DNA of 64,000 bases from Steinernema hermaphroditum (taxonomy: Eukaryota; Nematoda; Chromadorea; Rhabditida; Steinernematidae): the NCBI GenBank assembly GCA_030435675.1, contig CM059625.1, positions 2,046,001 to 2,110,000 of the forward strand. Reading direction: 5' to 3'. The position numbers were made by a program, and so were the translations under genes. Below the pieces are notes generated by a model. It saw only the letters and a list, made by a program, of their open reading frames with translations, did no database searches and had not been told where the DNA came from. Positions 48,236-60,871 of the stretch are shown here, piece after piece (the stretch's first letter is position 1; each line of letters starts with the position of its first letter).

Positions 48236-50247
48236 ATGTCTAAAAGGCTACATTCAGAAATCGAACAAATGGACCCGTCGGGCGGTGGCGGTGAAGGGTC
48301 GATTGAGTCGTCGACCACCTCCGGCGGTGGCGGAACCAACCACCACTTCATCAACGCGTCGGAGACAGAAATCCGCGTCGAGGTACGTTCGATCGCTTTC
48401 CTTTTCGCTCGTTTCACAGTACCTTCCCTTTCTTCTAGCACATCTCCCGCAACTGGACAGTTCGTAATTTTTCCCACTGCTACCAAGGTAGGCGCCGACG
48501 AGTTTTCCGTTCCAAAATTCAACAAATCACACGAGCGCAATTGGTGAGGCGCCGGTCTTTGATCTTGTGCGCGTCGCCGACTGATCAGCGAACGATGAGT
48601 CATCGCCCCGCGAAAGGGTCTCATTATCGCAATCGAAAATAAGTTTTATATGCATCCTGCAGAACAACTAGTGTAAGAATCTTTCGTCTGCTTGTTTGGA
48701 CCAAAATGGAAAAGTTTATTGATTGATAAGCATGACTCTAAATCAATGGGTAGTTTCATGGGGTTAACTTATGAAGACCACTAAACCATGCATCTCTTTA
48801 ACTCAAAACGGCTTTTCCTGTAACAAAACCGTCAAACGATACTAGACGTTGATCTCCTGAAGACTAGCGTTTAAAGAGTCCCAAAAAATGAGACCACTTG
48901 TTGCAGAATACCTTGAGAACTTCGTACACCTGCCTCGCGGAGAGGAAACGCTTACCTGGTCAATCAAGATCTACCCGAAAGGCAATGGCGAGAACAACAA
49001 GGAGTTCGTGTTTCTGTGCCTCAACCGCGTACTCAATGTTCCTGGCGCACCACAGAACTCCATGAACAACAAGAACAAAATCGGCTTCAAGTCGAAGTTC
49101 GTTCTACGGAACTCAGACAACAAGGAGATCGACATGCGCATTCACCCAAACCCGTCGCACTCAGACTACGTCTCCTACATCAAGAGAGACATACTCTTCC
49201 CGCAGATCATGCCCGCCGACAGTATCATTGTTACTGTAGAAATCGCCGCTGCAGTCGATACGATCACCACGACGCTTGATGAACCATTCAAGGTGCTCAC
49301 ACCATGGAAATCCTCGGCTAACCGACGCATCGTTCAGACTGTCGAATTCGAGAAGGCATTGGGAGATGACTATCTGACACTTCTAAACGACGACGTCCTC
49401 ACCGACTTCACTATCCGCGTCGGAGACCGAGACATACACACTCATAAAGCAATCCTTGCCGCCCGATCTCCTGTTTTCGCCGCTATGTTCACTCATTCAG
49501 ATACCAAAGAAGCCAAAATGGTGAGCAATATCTGCAGAAAAGCAAGTTGCTAGAGCCATATTTAGGGTGTTCTCGTCATTGAGGACTTGGACTACGAGGT
49601 TGTCAAGGATATGCTAATGTACATCTACTCCGGAAAGTGTTCGGGACGTAGCGACTGGGCGCCCGAGCTGCTTATTGCGGCTGACAAATACAGGTACGGT
49701 TTGGTCCAATGTTTGCCATAGCAGAAAAGAATTGTGAGCTCTTTAAACGTCTTGTGGAACCTAAATTCTACTGACAGATCCAAAAACTGTACGAGAATAG
49801 TTCAATGCCCTGCCGGCAGAGTACAGAAGTACTAGGGATACTTGGGGTCAACAGTGGTTACGTATACAATACCCGAACCGAGTTCATCTTTACTTCTTAT
49901 CTCAATCGCTGAGCTTTAAGGGTATTTCCATAAAGAGAACGTTCTTTGAGCTGTTCTATATTTACAGGCTCGACGAGCTAAAGCGCCACTGCGAAAGCGC
50001 CATGATCCGCGAGCTGACGTGCGACAATGTATGTCAGCAGTTCGTCATGGGTCATATGTACAACGCCGACAAGTTGAAGCAGCGTTCGGCCGACTTCATG
50101 AAGCTCCATCTAACAGCAATCACCAAGACCAGCGGCTGGGAAGAGCTCATCAACCGCCACCCGTCGCTGGTCACCTCGATCGTCCGCTACGTGGACAATC
50201 GCAAAACGAACAGCTGCGACGATGTCTCCAATTCACACGTTTTATAA
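48236..50247 (+). CDS. mel-26: MEL-26-like MATH-BTB protein (CUL3 adaptor)
   Basis: Five exons (48236-48382, 48439-48487, 48907-49520, 49566-49693, 49968-50247) join in frame to 405 residues, near the length of Caenorhabditis MEL-26. A Gly-rich N-terminus precedes the MATH domain (about residues 45-185: WTVRNFSHCYQEYLENF, LTWSIKIYPKGNGENNKEF, IHPNPSHSDYVSYIKRD). The BTB domain follows (LTDFTIRVGDRDIHTHKAIL, ARSPVFAAMFTH, MYIYSGKC). In C. elegans MEL-26 bridges CUL-3 to the katanin subunit MEI-1 so that it is degraded after meiosis. The same role here is inferred from similarity across both domains. The AATAAA lies at 50433-50438, giving a ~190-base 3' UTR. Confidence 0.93.
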
Positions 50248-50432
50248 ATTTCATCACGACGTCTTTGTGCTCTCTGTTTTTGGCACATTTAATTGTACCA
50301 ACGGGTCCCTACGACAAGCTGTTCTCTTGTGGTTGACTGTTTGTGGCTTGTTTATATTTAATCTTCACGACTCTCATGTGTTCAAGAAAAAGAACTGTTT
50401 TTCCAGATGTAGAAAGGCGATATTGTAGTCGC

Positions 50433-50438
50433 AATAAA
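50433..50438 (+). promoter_or_regulatory. Poly(A) signal of the MATH-BTB gene
   Basis: AATAAA in GTCGCAATAAATGTG. Confidence 0.7.
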
Positions 50439-50575
50439 TGTGTTGTGTTGTCTTTCATTTTTGTGTACAAATCGCGCATTATACAGTTTGCAGTTTGGCT
50501 CATTGAAACAATGCTGTTTTATGAGGGGCCTTCGATGAATGTGGTCTTCAGTCAGGCATGCAGATGTGAGTGAAT

Positions 50576-50840
50576 TAGGGATGTACCGGAACAGAAACCG
50601 GAGCGAACCGGGATCAGTCAGAATGTCCGAGGTTCGAATCCGCCCGCGAGCAAAACCTTTTTATTTTCGTATTTTTTTGACATATATTCTAGAAACTGTT
50701 TCATTGTCTGATTCTACGTGAGCAAAATGTAAATATACGGAAAAACGCGCGGAAAAAGTACATGGAAAAAAGTTTGGCCAGCGGGTGGATTCAAACCCCG
50801 GACCTTCTGACTGATTCCGGTTCGTTCCGGTACATACCTA
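50576..50840. mobile_element. 265-bp hAT-like MITE with tRNA-like ends
   Basis: Flanked by a perfect 8-bp duplication GAGTGAAT (50568-50575, 50841-50848). Ends TAGGGATGTACCGGAAC and GTTCCGGTACATACCTA. The inverted repeats extend about 75 bp inward and each contains a pol III B-box-like GGTTCGAATCC / GGTTTGAATCC. The centre is AT-rich. No coding capacity. Confidence 0.88.
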
Positions 50841-52400
50841 GAGTGAATCATACATTTGACTACAAGGCTGAGAAGTCTCACCCTTAATCAGGTTCATCTA
50901 TCACCTCAGTGCGCAAACGTGCCCGGAAACTATAAATTTTACCATAGCAGATGACTTGGAATGGTGACCTTCACCGTTCAACTGACTATTCGGTCGAGAA
51001 AAAAATCAGATCATTGCCCTGAAAGAGCGATTGAACAATGACTGACACATCCTTGGGCGCGACAATGTCGTTAGCACATGGTACGTGATGGTGAGAAGTA
51101 GGCTATTACTTCTCATTGTAGGTAAATTGGATAAGAACTTGATTAGGAACATGTTTTTTGGATGAAATAGTTAATAAGGTTTTCTGAAAACTGAGAATCA
51201 AAAATAACAAAACAGAGTTCCGATATTGTTGACTTCCTGGCCTTGTCTAGAGGTAAACTCCCCTATGTAAACTCCAAGTTTTTCAATGAATCTGGCTTAC
51301 GGTTTATAGTTCTAATGAATCTTATGTAGGGTATAGTATAGATACGGTTCATGGCGTAGTACATTTTCAGATTATTCCATTACATGATACCGATTATATC
51401 CAATAGTTAATAATCGAGCAATCTGCAATGCACTTCTAATAACCACTTTAGATGAACATCTGACAGTTACTTTACTCTGTTATTGATCTGCCCCAAAAAA
51501 CAGATCAGCCATATGTGTCACCCCATATGTGACCCAAAATAATACGACACAAAAAAAAACAAATTTCAATGTGTCGACAGTGATCAGTCGTGAAAGGCGA
51601 CTGTTCGTTGCTTGACTGGTCACTTCTATGCGCTAGTTTATAGTCAAAAGCGGGTCGCTCAAAAACTGTGCTAAGCGCCCTTTGACCGGTCACGTGACGA
51701 CAATCTGTGGCTGTTCCCAAGGCGACGTCATCGTCCTTCTCCGCACATATACTGATTTATCGTTCAGGGAAACATAAAGTGCGTCCAATTTAGAATTTTC
51801 GAGAATAGAACACAGAGCACAAAGCACGCGCGACGAGATCTCACTTTCTACAGCAGCCAGTAGCGACATTCAATGAATAATGAATACTCTTTGGATCCTT
51901 ATTTCGACGTGCGATATAAACATAGGAAAATAAAACGATCTCGAAGATATGTACATATGGTAAACTTCCTCAATACAAGCTGATGTCATTATCTAAAGTC
52001 AGCATGATCTGATACGACCCTGGTGTTATTCAAAATCAGTTAGGGAATATGTGGAGAAACGGATGTGCTCTGAATAAGGGTGAATGGACCAAAACAAACC
52101 AAATGGGAACGATTTCATTGGTGAATCGGTTAGCCTAGAAAATGGCGTCAATAAAACCTGAGTTCGCCTTGGTCCAGAACCCGAAATCGTTTCTTGCTTT
52201 CTATCGTTTTTCACGTTTTATCTGCTCTCCTCCTTTCCATTTTCAGCCACCAGTATGAACTAAACTTCTCTGCCAGCCCTCCGTATTGCTGAAAGCTCGA
52301 AATGAAAGTCTAGCATCGCTTCATCCAGAAATCACTTGCATTGTTAGTGATCAGTATATAAACCTAGAACCTGACACAATATTAGGCGACAGACATTAAA
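50841..52400. other. Intergenic region, no gene seen
   Basis: No supported features apart from a possible ATATTAG trans-splice acceptor near 52385, just before the helicase start. Confidence 0.45.
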
Positions 52401-54218
52401 ATGGAGCTCAAACAGAAGTACTTCTCTGATTCGAGCGATATGGAATCGGAGCGTTCTATTTCCAGTGATGAAGACGACTATCAAGCGAGGGGTAGACAGA
52501 CTTCAGCTGAGAATCCGAACATGCAGGGGATGATGTGTGAAGATGAGGAGGAGAAACCAGCAAGATTTTCTGTTCGACGTGTTGAAGATGCCGTGATGTC
52601 AAGCCTAGCTGCTAGACCCGGCCCTAACTTCGAACGGCTCACCAACGTTTCAAGAATCGAAATAACGGGTGGCGACGGCGAACAAGGGTTTATCCACAAC
52701 ATCTCCGACTACAGTTTCGCACCTACCATTGTTAGGAACTTCAAAGAACTTGGCTGTGAGGAACTGACAGCGGTCCAGAAAGCAACCTGGTTTTTGATGC
52801 TTCATAAGCGTGGTGAGTCTTCCGCCAAGTCTATCTTATAAAGCCTCCACTTCTAGAACATCACATCATGACACGAGCTCAAACAGGTTGCGGCAAAACG
52901 TTTGCCTTTCTCGTCCCACTTCTCCAGAGAGTCAACGAACTCAAAAATGACTACAGGAAGAGCAGACAGTTCAGGGCGAAGAATGCGCCACTAGCGCTTA
53001 TCTTCGCCCCGACTCAGCAACTCGTAAAGCAGATTTACCAGTACGCTCGACGTCTAGCTTGCGGTGCATCCATGAAGATCGCTTCGAGCACGGAGAGGTG
53101 TAGCTTGAAGGGTGGATGCGACATCTTTGTAACGACCGGAGGTGCAATTGATTTGGCGACAAGCACGACGGAGAGGAAGTACCCTACCGTAAGTTCTTCG
53201 AAACAAGTAGAGTGAATAGTACGCCATAGATTATGAGATTGTCATTGATTAGAAAGCGTCATTAAGAGTAGTACCAAACAGCCAACTATCTCTCATTCAT
53301 TTAATCGAATTTCAGCTCCTACTGAATCATGTCGCCTTCACAGTCATCGACGAAGCCGATCGCTTCAGTCATGACCCTCAAGAAGACGACATAAATGCGG
53401 CATTGAAGAACATACAGAGTATGAAACCAAACTCGAAACTGTACGTCTTCAGTGCGACTCTATCGGACGAGTTCGTCGGCTTCATGGGCAATGACTATTT
53501 TCACGTCTTCGACAAAAGCCCTATCCCAGACACCATCGATCACAAGACGTTTATTCTCCATCCGAGAGAAGGGAACACTGCAATCGTCGAGCTTCTTCGT
53601 CACATCAGAAAGGAGCACCAAGGCACTATGCCAAGAGTTCTGATTTTCACGAATCGCATCGCTATTTGCAACATTCTCGCCTTCTTCCTTACATCTTTTG
53701 GTTTTCACGCTTTTCCATTCACATCGTAAGGTGTCTATTAGCTTGATCATTATTATGATTTCCGTTTCAGTCAATCTCCCCCGAAGAGCCGAGCCGAGTT
53801 AGCTCAACGATTCACATCCGGTGACATTCGAATCCTCATCTGTACAGACATGATATGTGCTGGAATTGATTGGGATGTTGACGTTGTCATCAACTACCAT
53901 CTCCCACCAAGGAACCACTTTGCCCGCTTCTTCCACAGAATCGGTAGAACAGGGCGAGCTGGAAAGCAGGGAACGATTTACTCATTCTTTTACACCCACC
54001 ACGGAATCCTTGACCAAATCGATGCGGACGAATTTGTGCGATATCTCGACTTTTTCCGGTTCCACGTACCGAAATATCTCAGGGAGTACAACGCTGAAGT
54101 AGATTATGGAACCGATGAAGCGAGTCCAGCCGATTCTGCTGACGATAATGACTATCCATGTGTAGGATATGCACCCGCTTCGGATGGCGAAAACGGGACG
54201 GTGGCGGTTCACTGCTGA
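52401..54218 (+). CDS. Divergent DEAD-box RNA helicase
   Basis: Four exons (52401-52812, 52857-53188, 53316-53725, 53771-54218) give 533 residues. An acidic Ser/Asp N-terminus precedes the core. Motifs in order: Q-like FKELGCEELTAVQKA; I AQTGCGKT (145-152); Ia PTQQLVKQI in place of PTRELA; Ib TTGGA in place of TPGR; II DEAD (259-262); III SAT (293-295); V TDMICAGID; VI HRIGRTGRAG (440-449). ATPase motifs I, II, III and VI are intact while the RNA-contacting Ia and Ib are not. Closest in style to the Vasa/DDX3 group, but the RGG and zinc-knuckle regions of germline members are absent. An AATAAA lies at 54243-54248. Confidence 0.9.
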
Positions 54219-54242
54219 TGTTCAAGAATATAGATAATAGGG

Positions 54243-54248
54243 AATAAA
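54243..54248 (+). promoter_or_regulatory. Poly(A) signal of the helicase gene
   Basis: AATAAA 24 bp past the stop. Confidence 0.7.
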
Positions 54249-54641
54249 CTGTTAACTGTATGAGTCAAAGACGAATGCTAAATAGTAAAGACCGCATTTT
54301 AGCGATTGCAAAAATAGGCATCTGAGACGCGCATCATATGCGTGATCGCAAACATAGGCATCTCAGGCTGCCTACGAGACAAGTGTTGTGCTAAACAACT
54401 TTTTGATCCCCGATCTTCTTCCCTGCCGGCATAACGTAGAACAATGATAGTCACTAATCGCCATATTCGATCCGAACTTCTTGTAAAAACAGTCAGCAGT
54501 TACAGCAGACTGCACTTTCCACACTTTATTTACACTGACGACTGAAAATCAACGATAAACAAACAATGATGTCTTTAGAGGGAGCCGACGGAACCGAATT
54601 GATAGTGGCAGATGGACGTGGCGATGCAACGGCAAGGCCTG

Positions 54642-56029
54642 TTACTCATCCGACTTCTCGTCAGCACCGGCCTCCTGTTGCTCTTCTTCATCGGCTTCCT
54701 CCTCTCCCTCGGGCTCACTTTCGCTTTCGCTGAGATCACTGTCGAAGTGTTGGCGGGCAAGTTTCGACTCGAGGGCTTCGGTGGTCATGTGCTAAAGTGA
54801 TGATTGTATGAAAAGTAATGATTGTATGAAAAGTAAATAAACAATGCATGATTGTTAATTTGCGCTGTGTCGCAGGTAGAAACGTTGCGGAAATCTCAAT
54901 GTTCTCCTATAGCGTCGACCTATCAATTCTACAGTGCACATGATTCTCTAATCCTTTCTGGGTGGTCTTACCTCTCGACAGACAGAACGACAGCATATTA
55001 AGAGATCAAAAACTGAAAGTGATGAGCTAGATTTGAGGGGCTATCGATAAGCTAAGCACCTTAAACAAATTGGCTAGACGTGAGAACATCTAGACAGTCT
55101 AATGATGGAGGTGAGCAGGAGGAACTTTATAAGGAGGAACTTTTCAAAGCCGCTGAGTGAATAGAGGCTAATCGAGCGCATTGATAATATTCTAGGGTAT
55201 CTGTATCACTATGCAGAGAGCTCTTTCAGCCATTTTCAAGTCGATTCACTATCGACAAATCACTGAGACCACCTACCTCTTGGACAAAGAACTCGTTCAT
55301 GTGGTCCAGAGGGAAGATGAGGTCGACGACGCACTTTCCTTTCTCGTCATGTGAGTAGACTTCGATCGACAAACCAGTTTCCAGACGGTTATCCTGCAAC
55401 TCTCGCTATTATCACTATGCTCTTTTGTCGTCGCGCGTACCATGATGAACTGGGCGACGGCTTTGTAGCTCTTGTAAACCATAACGAGCAGCGACATGAA
55501 CCCGTTGTAACGTTGGCGCGCGACAACGGCGCGCTGAACGGCAGGCAAAACCATGCGCTCGTAGCCCCATCGGTTCAACTGGTTTGCGTAGTTGTCCTCA
55601 TAGAAGTCTTTGCCGTCTTCTACAAACAAAAGCAGATTCGTTGTAACCACTTTTCCCATACCGCCAAAGACAACGCCGATGGCCGACTGGCAGAGTTCCT
55701 CCTTTGTGTCGCGAGGATCGTCGTAGTAGAGTCCGAATGATTTAGCGCCTTTGGGGACAAGCTGATTCACCTCGTCGAACAGTTGTTTAACACCGCTATA
55801 CGGCCCAACGTGATGCTTATAGTAGACCGTTACGGGCTTCGACAAATGAGGCACGCTCTCGACAACGCTGATCTGAAGTCACATGATATTGATTAATTCA
55901 TGAAACGGGTATGGGCATGGGAACCTTAAGCTCATCGAAGAGGCCAGAAGTGTACAGTCGATAGGCGAAATAGCTGATGATGCCGAGAAATACGGGCACC
56001 ACGACGGAGTAGCCGATTTCCTCGATCAT
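54642..56029 (-). CDS. TEX264-like protein (ER-phagy receptor family)
   Basis: Four exons (55925-56029, 55441-55872, 55277-55393, 54642-54791) give 267 residues. An N-terminal membrane anchor (YSVVVPVFLGIISYFAYRL) precedes a GyrI-like domain with the TEX264 signatures VTVYYKHHVGPYSGV and SFGLYYDDPRD...CQSAIG. The C-terminus is very acidic (SESESEPEGEEEAD). In mammals TEX264 sits in the ER membrane and recruits LC3/GABARAP through an F-x-x-L motif in its acidic tail. Here the nearest match is FDSDL, with three residues between Phe and Leu, so the receptor function is not assured. The intron between exons 2 and 3 is 47 bases. An ATTTTAG acceptor lies just upstream of the ATG. Confidence 0.88.
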
Positions 56030-58293
56030 TATCGACTAAAATTGGCGACAATGAATAATGCAAATTCGGCGACTGTCCATGTGAGGAGCACGCGACTCGA
56101 CTGACTGACACGCATCATCATGGCGATATAGTTGAATAATCAGCGGACGGGCATCGAAGACGCTACTACTCTGTCTACACAACTCAAAAGTGAAACTGGA
56201 CCGCCTGCGAGCTTGCGCGCCAAGAGCAAAGTGTTTAAAAGCCGACAGAACCGGTTTACCGCCAGACGTATCAGGCGGTAAACACATATCACAATCTAAC
56301 TAGCTAGCTACTACTCCGTTTGACGACTCCGTCCGTTCGATGCGGATATCACAAAGCGCCAAAATCGATGCATATTGCGCGATAGTCGCACATGCACACA
56401 GACGGTTTTCGTAACACAAAACAGGCGATGATCGAATCGCTGGCCCCCGCTGACTCGGGATGACGAGCGACCGTCCGCGGCCGCCAGCTGGCTGCCTGAA
56501 CACCGCAACCGCCGTACTTTGTTTATTTGACGGAGACGACGCACAACGCACTTGCTGCCTCCCGCGCGCGTTCTTCTGAGGCCGGCGGTTGCTTGAGGAA
56601 CCTCAGGGATAAGACGAGCACGAAATGAAGCTTGGAACCGGATGCGAGGAGCGGGTGAGGAGAGGGCGGAGGAACGAAAAAACAGAGTTTGCAACATTTG
56701 AGAAGAAATGGACAGCTGATGAAATGCGAAGTGCTGATTGGGTTCATAAGTGGCTAATGCAGTTGTAAGCTCTATCGCTAAGGAAGTTAATTTTTTAATG
56801 CAATTCGGCAACTGAATTAACTTAGCTAAAACATTTGCATTGAAGCGAACTAGGTTTAGAATTAACGATTATTCATATCTGTCGAGGAAGAATACATAAA
56901 AATAGAAAGGTGGAAGTGGGGGGAGTGTATCAAATAAAAAACAAGCAGTGGCCAGTCATTTTTGGGGCTTGAGAGAACGCTTTGTTATATTATAGTCTGG
57001 AACGGTGGGTGATTTAATGGCTGATAGCGCCGATATTGTCGAAAATCGAATTGAAAACACAATTGACGTGTCCTTATTATCAGTGCATCGGTTCATATAT
57101 TGAAAAGTTAATGGCGAAACATAACTGATCAGCCATTAACAATACGAGTGATTAGAAAGCGATTCTAAAACCATGAAGCCTAACCCGGTCAACTTACCGA
57201 CCAGCGCGTAACTTCCAATAATTCGAACAACCCTATTTTCCGATTCTGAAACCTGAATTGTTTGTAAACGATCTTCTCTCATATGGCACAAACAGCTCTC
57301 GTTGTTTATCGGAAACTGCACGCATGCCCCGCAAAACAAGAACAACATGACCTTTAACCTACTACGATCATGGAATTCAAAACCGGCCACAACTAAAAAT
57401 CTCAGACGACACGGGGCACATACCGTTGTATGTGTTAGGTTGACACATAAGCACGATGCTTTTCTTTCCAGGACGTTGCATTTCTGGGAAAAAAACAACA
57501 TCAAGCAGTGAAGTGGATTTGAGGGATTCGTCAATGATCAAAGCCAAATAGTATCGCGCACTATGTCATTTGCGAAAACTAGATGGAAATGAGCGAACGA
57601 TGTCATGTAATATATGCGTCGCGAACGCATTAATCGCATTAAGTGAAAATAGAATGACCCATCGAAAATGTGTGAGAATGAGGTGCATTGCACAATCAAC
57701 ATAGGCCGTCATTAATGTTATGGATGCCCATTTGTATAGGATAGCGAAAACGCGCTTCCATCAAAGAAGGTCGACTAGAACACCGCGTACCAGATTACCT
57801 ATTTCCTTAACTGGACATTGTAGCCTGTTTAGACAGATGTTACCGCCGACCTTCTGTGATCTTGAAGACCATCCTCGCTATCCTATACAAACGACTAGTC
57901 CGGTCGCAATGTTTTACGCAGCATCTCTCAAACCGAAAGCCCTAATAGCACACCAAACAAAGGTGAGGGTACATCTTGGTGCTAATCAGTGACTCACATC
58001 GAGAATTTTAGCCACTGTGACTCACATCTGACCCTTCCAATCAGTGTTGTTGTTTTACGCATTTTCTTATTTAGTGATTGCATGTATCAAGAACGGCAGA
58101 GAATCAGCGTCAATTACACCGTAGAACTGGTTTCATATCAAAATAAAAACATCGAAATCAATAATGCGTTTTTATTACCATGTGACCTTCTCACAAAAAA
58201 AAGCTTTTCGCACTTCTCTAACCCTTCATTGCATACAGCAAAGCCTTTCTCAGGCGGGAGATTTATTGTGACATATCAAAATCAACATCAGCA
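56030..58293. other. Intergenic region, no gene seen
   Basis: GC-richer at 56300-56680 (probable promoter side of the TEX264-like gene), then AT-rich. No supported coding region. Confidence 0.45.
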
Positions 58294-58579
58294 CTACCGT
58301 CCTCCCACCCCAAAAGCGCTGTAGCTGTTCGACTGGCTAACGGAAGAGCTGGCTGAGTAGGAGTTGTTCGACTGGACTCCCCACATGGGCATCATGCCCA
58401 TTCCCATTCCACCTCCACATTGACCACATCCCCATTGTCTCTTCATACGATAGCTGAAATATTCCCATCAGAAACAATGAATCATCAGCATAGGCTTACG
58501 GTCGAGAAAAAGCCAATTCACCGACGCTCAAGGCGAAACTTGCCACAAGGACGAGGAGAATCGTAATTGGAATTCTCAT
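58294..58579 (-). CDS. Secreted Gly/Met/Ser-rich peptide precursor 1
   Basis: Two exons (58500-58579, 58294-58453; 46-base intron) give 79 residues. A signal peptide (MRIPITILLVLVASFALSV) and short spacer end in a dibasic KR at residues 31-32. A mature peptide begins Gln-Trp-Gly-Cys-Gly-Gln-Cys, continues with a GGGMGMGMMPMWGVQS core and two SNSYS-type repeats, and ends SAFGVGGR. The N-terminal Gln could form pyroglutamate after cleavage. I know no named family. Part of a tandem family of three, all on the minus strand. Confidence 0.85.
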
Positions 58580-59296
58580 TGCTGCCAGATGTTGGTACGA
58601 CGACAGAAAGGAAAGCAGAAATTTGAGTGTTGGGCACTAGTTACTTGTTAGGACAGTGTAACGTTTTTATAGGTAGACGACTGCGCTATCATGTTTTGCA
58701 GGCGTCGATACTTCAGTGATCGCTGAACTTAGCATTGATACTTGTGGCTACACAATAATAATGGATTTCTATCATTCTAGGACATCTGTTTCTCGCTTAA
58801 TTGATCGCGCTGTTCATCCAGTGTGACTTCCTCTATTTGAGAGGAACAAGGAACTAACATAAAGAGACTTGGTGTGCGCGTCTAGACCTAGCATTGATCT
58901 CATCCTAGAACAGGAACACCAGGGGTTCGAGGAGTACCTATGTACCGCCTCATAGTTTTAAGGAACAGCAACACTGGCTAGAAGGTTTAGTCAGAGTCTT
59001 TGGATGGCAGCTGTGCTCTTGATGCAGTTCAGAAGTGTTCTGAACTAGACGTTTCCACGCATTGCCCGGGCAATTAACTCCCAGAATCCTAGCTATGAAA
59101 GTCACTCGAAATTCTAGGGAACAAAAGTGATCTGTATGCTGGCTGAGATCCCCTATGAAGTAATGAAATGACTCCGTTTTTGGTGTTTATACATACACAT
59201 CCTATGACTGATTCATCATCACATTTATTCAAGATTCAGCATCAAATTTACAATCCGTTACTTAACAACTTGATTGCGTCGTCAGTAGTCATGTCA
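58580..59296. other. Spacer with precursor 1 promoter
   Basis: 58640-58732 matches 59637-59733 upstream of precursor 2 and holds a minus-strand TATAAAA (58665-58671). The rest is featureless. Confidence 0.6.
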
Positions 59297-59583
59297 TTAT
59301 CGACCTCCCACACCGAAAGCACTGTAGCTGTTGGACGAGCTCACAGACTGGCTTTGGGAGTACGAGTTGCTCGACTGTACGCCCCACATAGGCATCATGC
59401 CCATTCCCATGCCCATCCCGCCTCCACACTGTCCGCATTGGCGCTTCAAACGGTAACTAAAAATGAATGTGTTAAGTTCACTGCGACAAAGTGATCGACT
59501 CACGGTCGAGCAAGTGGTAATTCGGCGACGCTCAAAGCGAAACTTGCCAGAAGCACGAGAAGGACGACAAGTAGAGGTCTCAT
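59297..59583 (-). CDS. Secreted Gly/Met/Ser-rich peptide precursor 2
   Basis: Two exons (59504-59583, 59297-59456; 47-base intron), 79 residues. Same layout as precursor 1, exactly 1003 bp away: signal peptide MRPLLVVLLVLLASFALSV, KR site, then QCGQCGGGMGMGMGMMPMWG and two SNSYS repeats. Lacks the Trp-Gly seen after the KR in precursor 1. The shared promoter and intron position show recent tandem duplication. Confidence 0.85.
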
Positions 59584-60366
59584 TGATGGGACGTGTTGAT
59601 GCGCCGGTAGGCAGGAAGGCAGAAATTTGAGACAGTGGTTACTTGTTAGGACAGTGTAACGTATTTATAGGTAGACGAGTGCGCTATCGTGTTTTTGCAG
59701 ACGTCGGTACTTCGGTGATCGGCGAACTTCGCAGCCACAGTTCTGGACATCAAATATTAACGAAGCTCCACCTTGCCATGACGCATACACATGAATACAT
59801 TTTTGGTCGAATGTTCACAGTTTTTCCGGAAATACTCCGATTGCCAATGATCACAAAGACTTGTACATACATAAGCTAATTCGTTCAATAGCCATTTAAA
59901 ACAGAACTTGTTCCAAGTGTATCGTGTCCGAAGGCATTTCGCTCTCAAGTCAAAACACAAACACGAGCAGTTCGTTGAGTGTCTTAACAACAATTCAAAG
60001 CATCGGTAGATGAAAGGCGCACCATATCGATCATCACATGTGGTGGTGAGACAGACCAGTTCATGTATTTCCAATTGACTTAAACATTTCAGTAAACTCA
60101 AATCGTGTTCCTGGAAGCTGTGGAACGTGCTGAGACCAATGAATTGCTTGCTAAACTCGATCCTGATGAATTCTGATGGCCAAGATAGATCCAATGGAGT
60201 AAATTTACTCGATCAGTGTCCTCGACTGAAAGCCTCACCACCAGAACTCTGAAATCACCCAGAAGGAAAACCGATTGTCCATCGAGATCGCTGCTTCGAA
60301 TCGACCGTTTCGAATGGACGTATAAGCACCAAGCGTCTTGAATACTTCCACAAATAGGAGCAGAGC
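59584..60366. other. Intergenic region, no gene seen
   Basis: 59637-59733 is the duplicated promoter of precursor 2 (TTTATA on plus at 59664-59669). The remaining sequence shows no gene. Confidence 0.5.
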
Positions 60367-60662
60367 TTCATCAACCTGTTGCCCAGCTGGACTGGTGACT
60401 AGGACACAACGATCCAGAAGAACGAAAATCGATTATCCTTTATTCGATTCGACACTCGAGGATTTTCGAATGTATAATATAACATTCATTTATGATGCTC
60501 CTAATTCAACTTCTTCTTTCTTGTAATGGGCGCATTTAGCTCGCAGTTATTGCAGTTATCAGCAATTGTCAAAATTAAGAACAGATCGACCCATTTGAAG
60601 CCCTTTCATCAACCTGTTGCTCAGCTGGACCGGTGAATAGGACAAAACGATCCAGAAGAACG
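60367..60662. repeat. Two 58-bp direct repeats 180 bp apart
   Basis: 60367-60424 and 60605-60662 (TTCATCAACCTGTTGC...GATCCAGAAGAACG) match with a few substitutions. Function unknown. Confidence 0.75.
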
Positions 60663-60871
60663 GCACGTTTTGGCACGTGCCTAGTGTTGTCGAATCGAAT
60701 AATGCGTCCTTCTTTCGAGCGTCGAAGTACTCGAAAGAGTATCTACAGTATCTACACATGACTTGGAAACGTTTGCCTTATGCATAGCATAGTCGGGCAG
60801 GTGTGTCAACATGTTTATTTAAGACATCATCGAATTAACAATCAATTACCGAAGAGCTGATTGTGTCGTCA

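Noticed and set aside
50630..50650. Possible tRNA gene from GGTTCGAATCC
   Set aside because: Only a T-arm-like piece is present, with no acceptor or anticodon stem; it lies inside a MITE inverted repeat.
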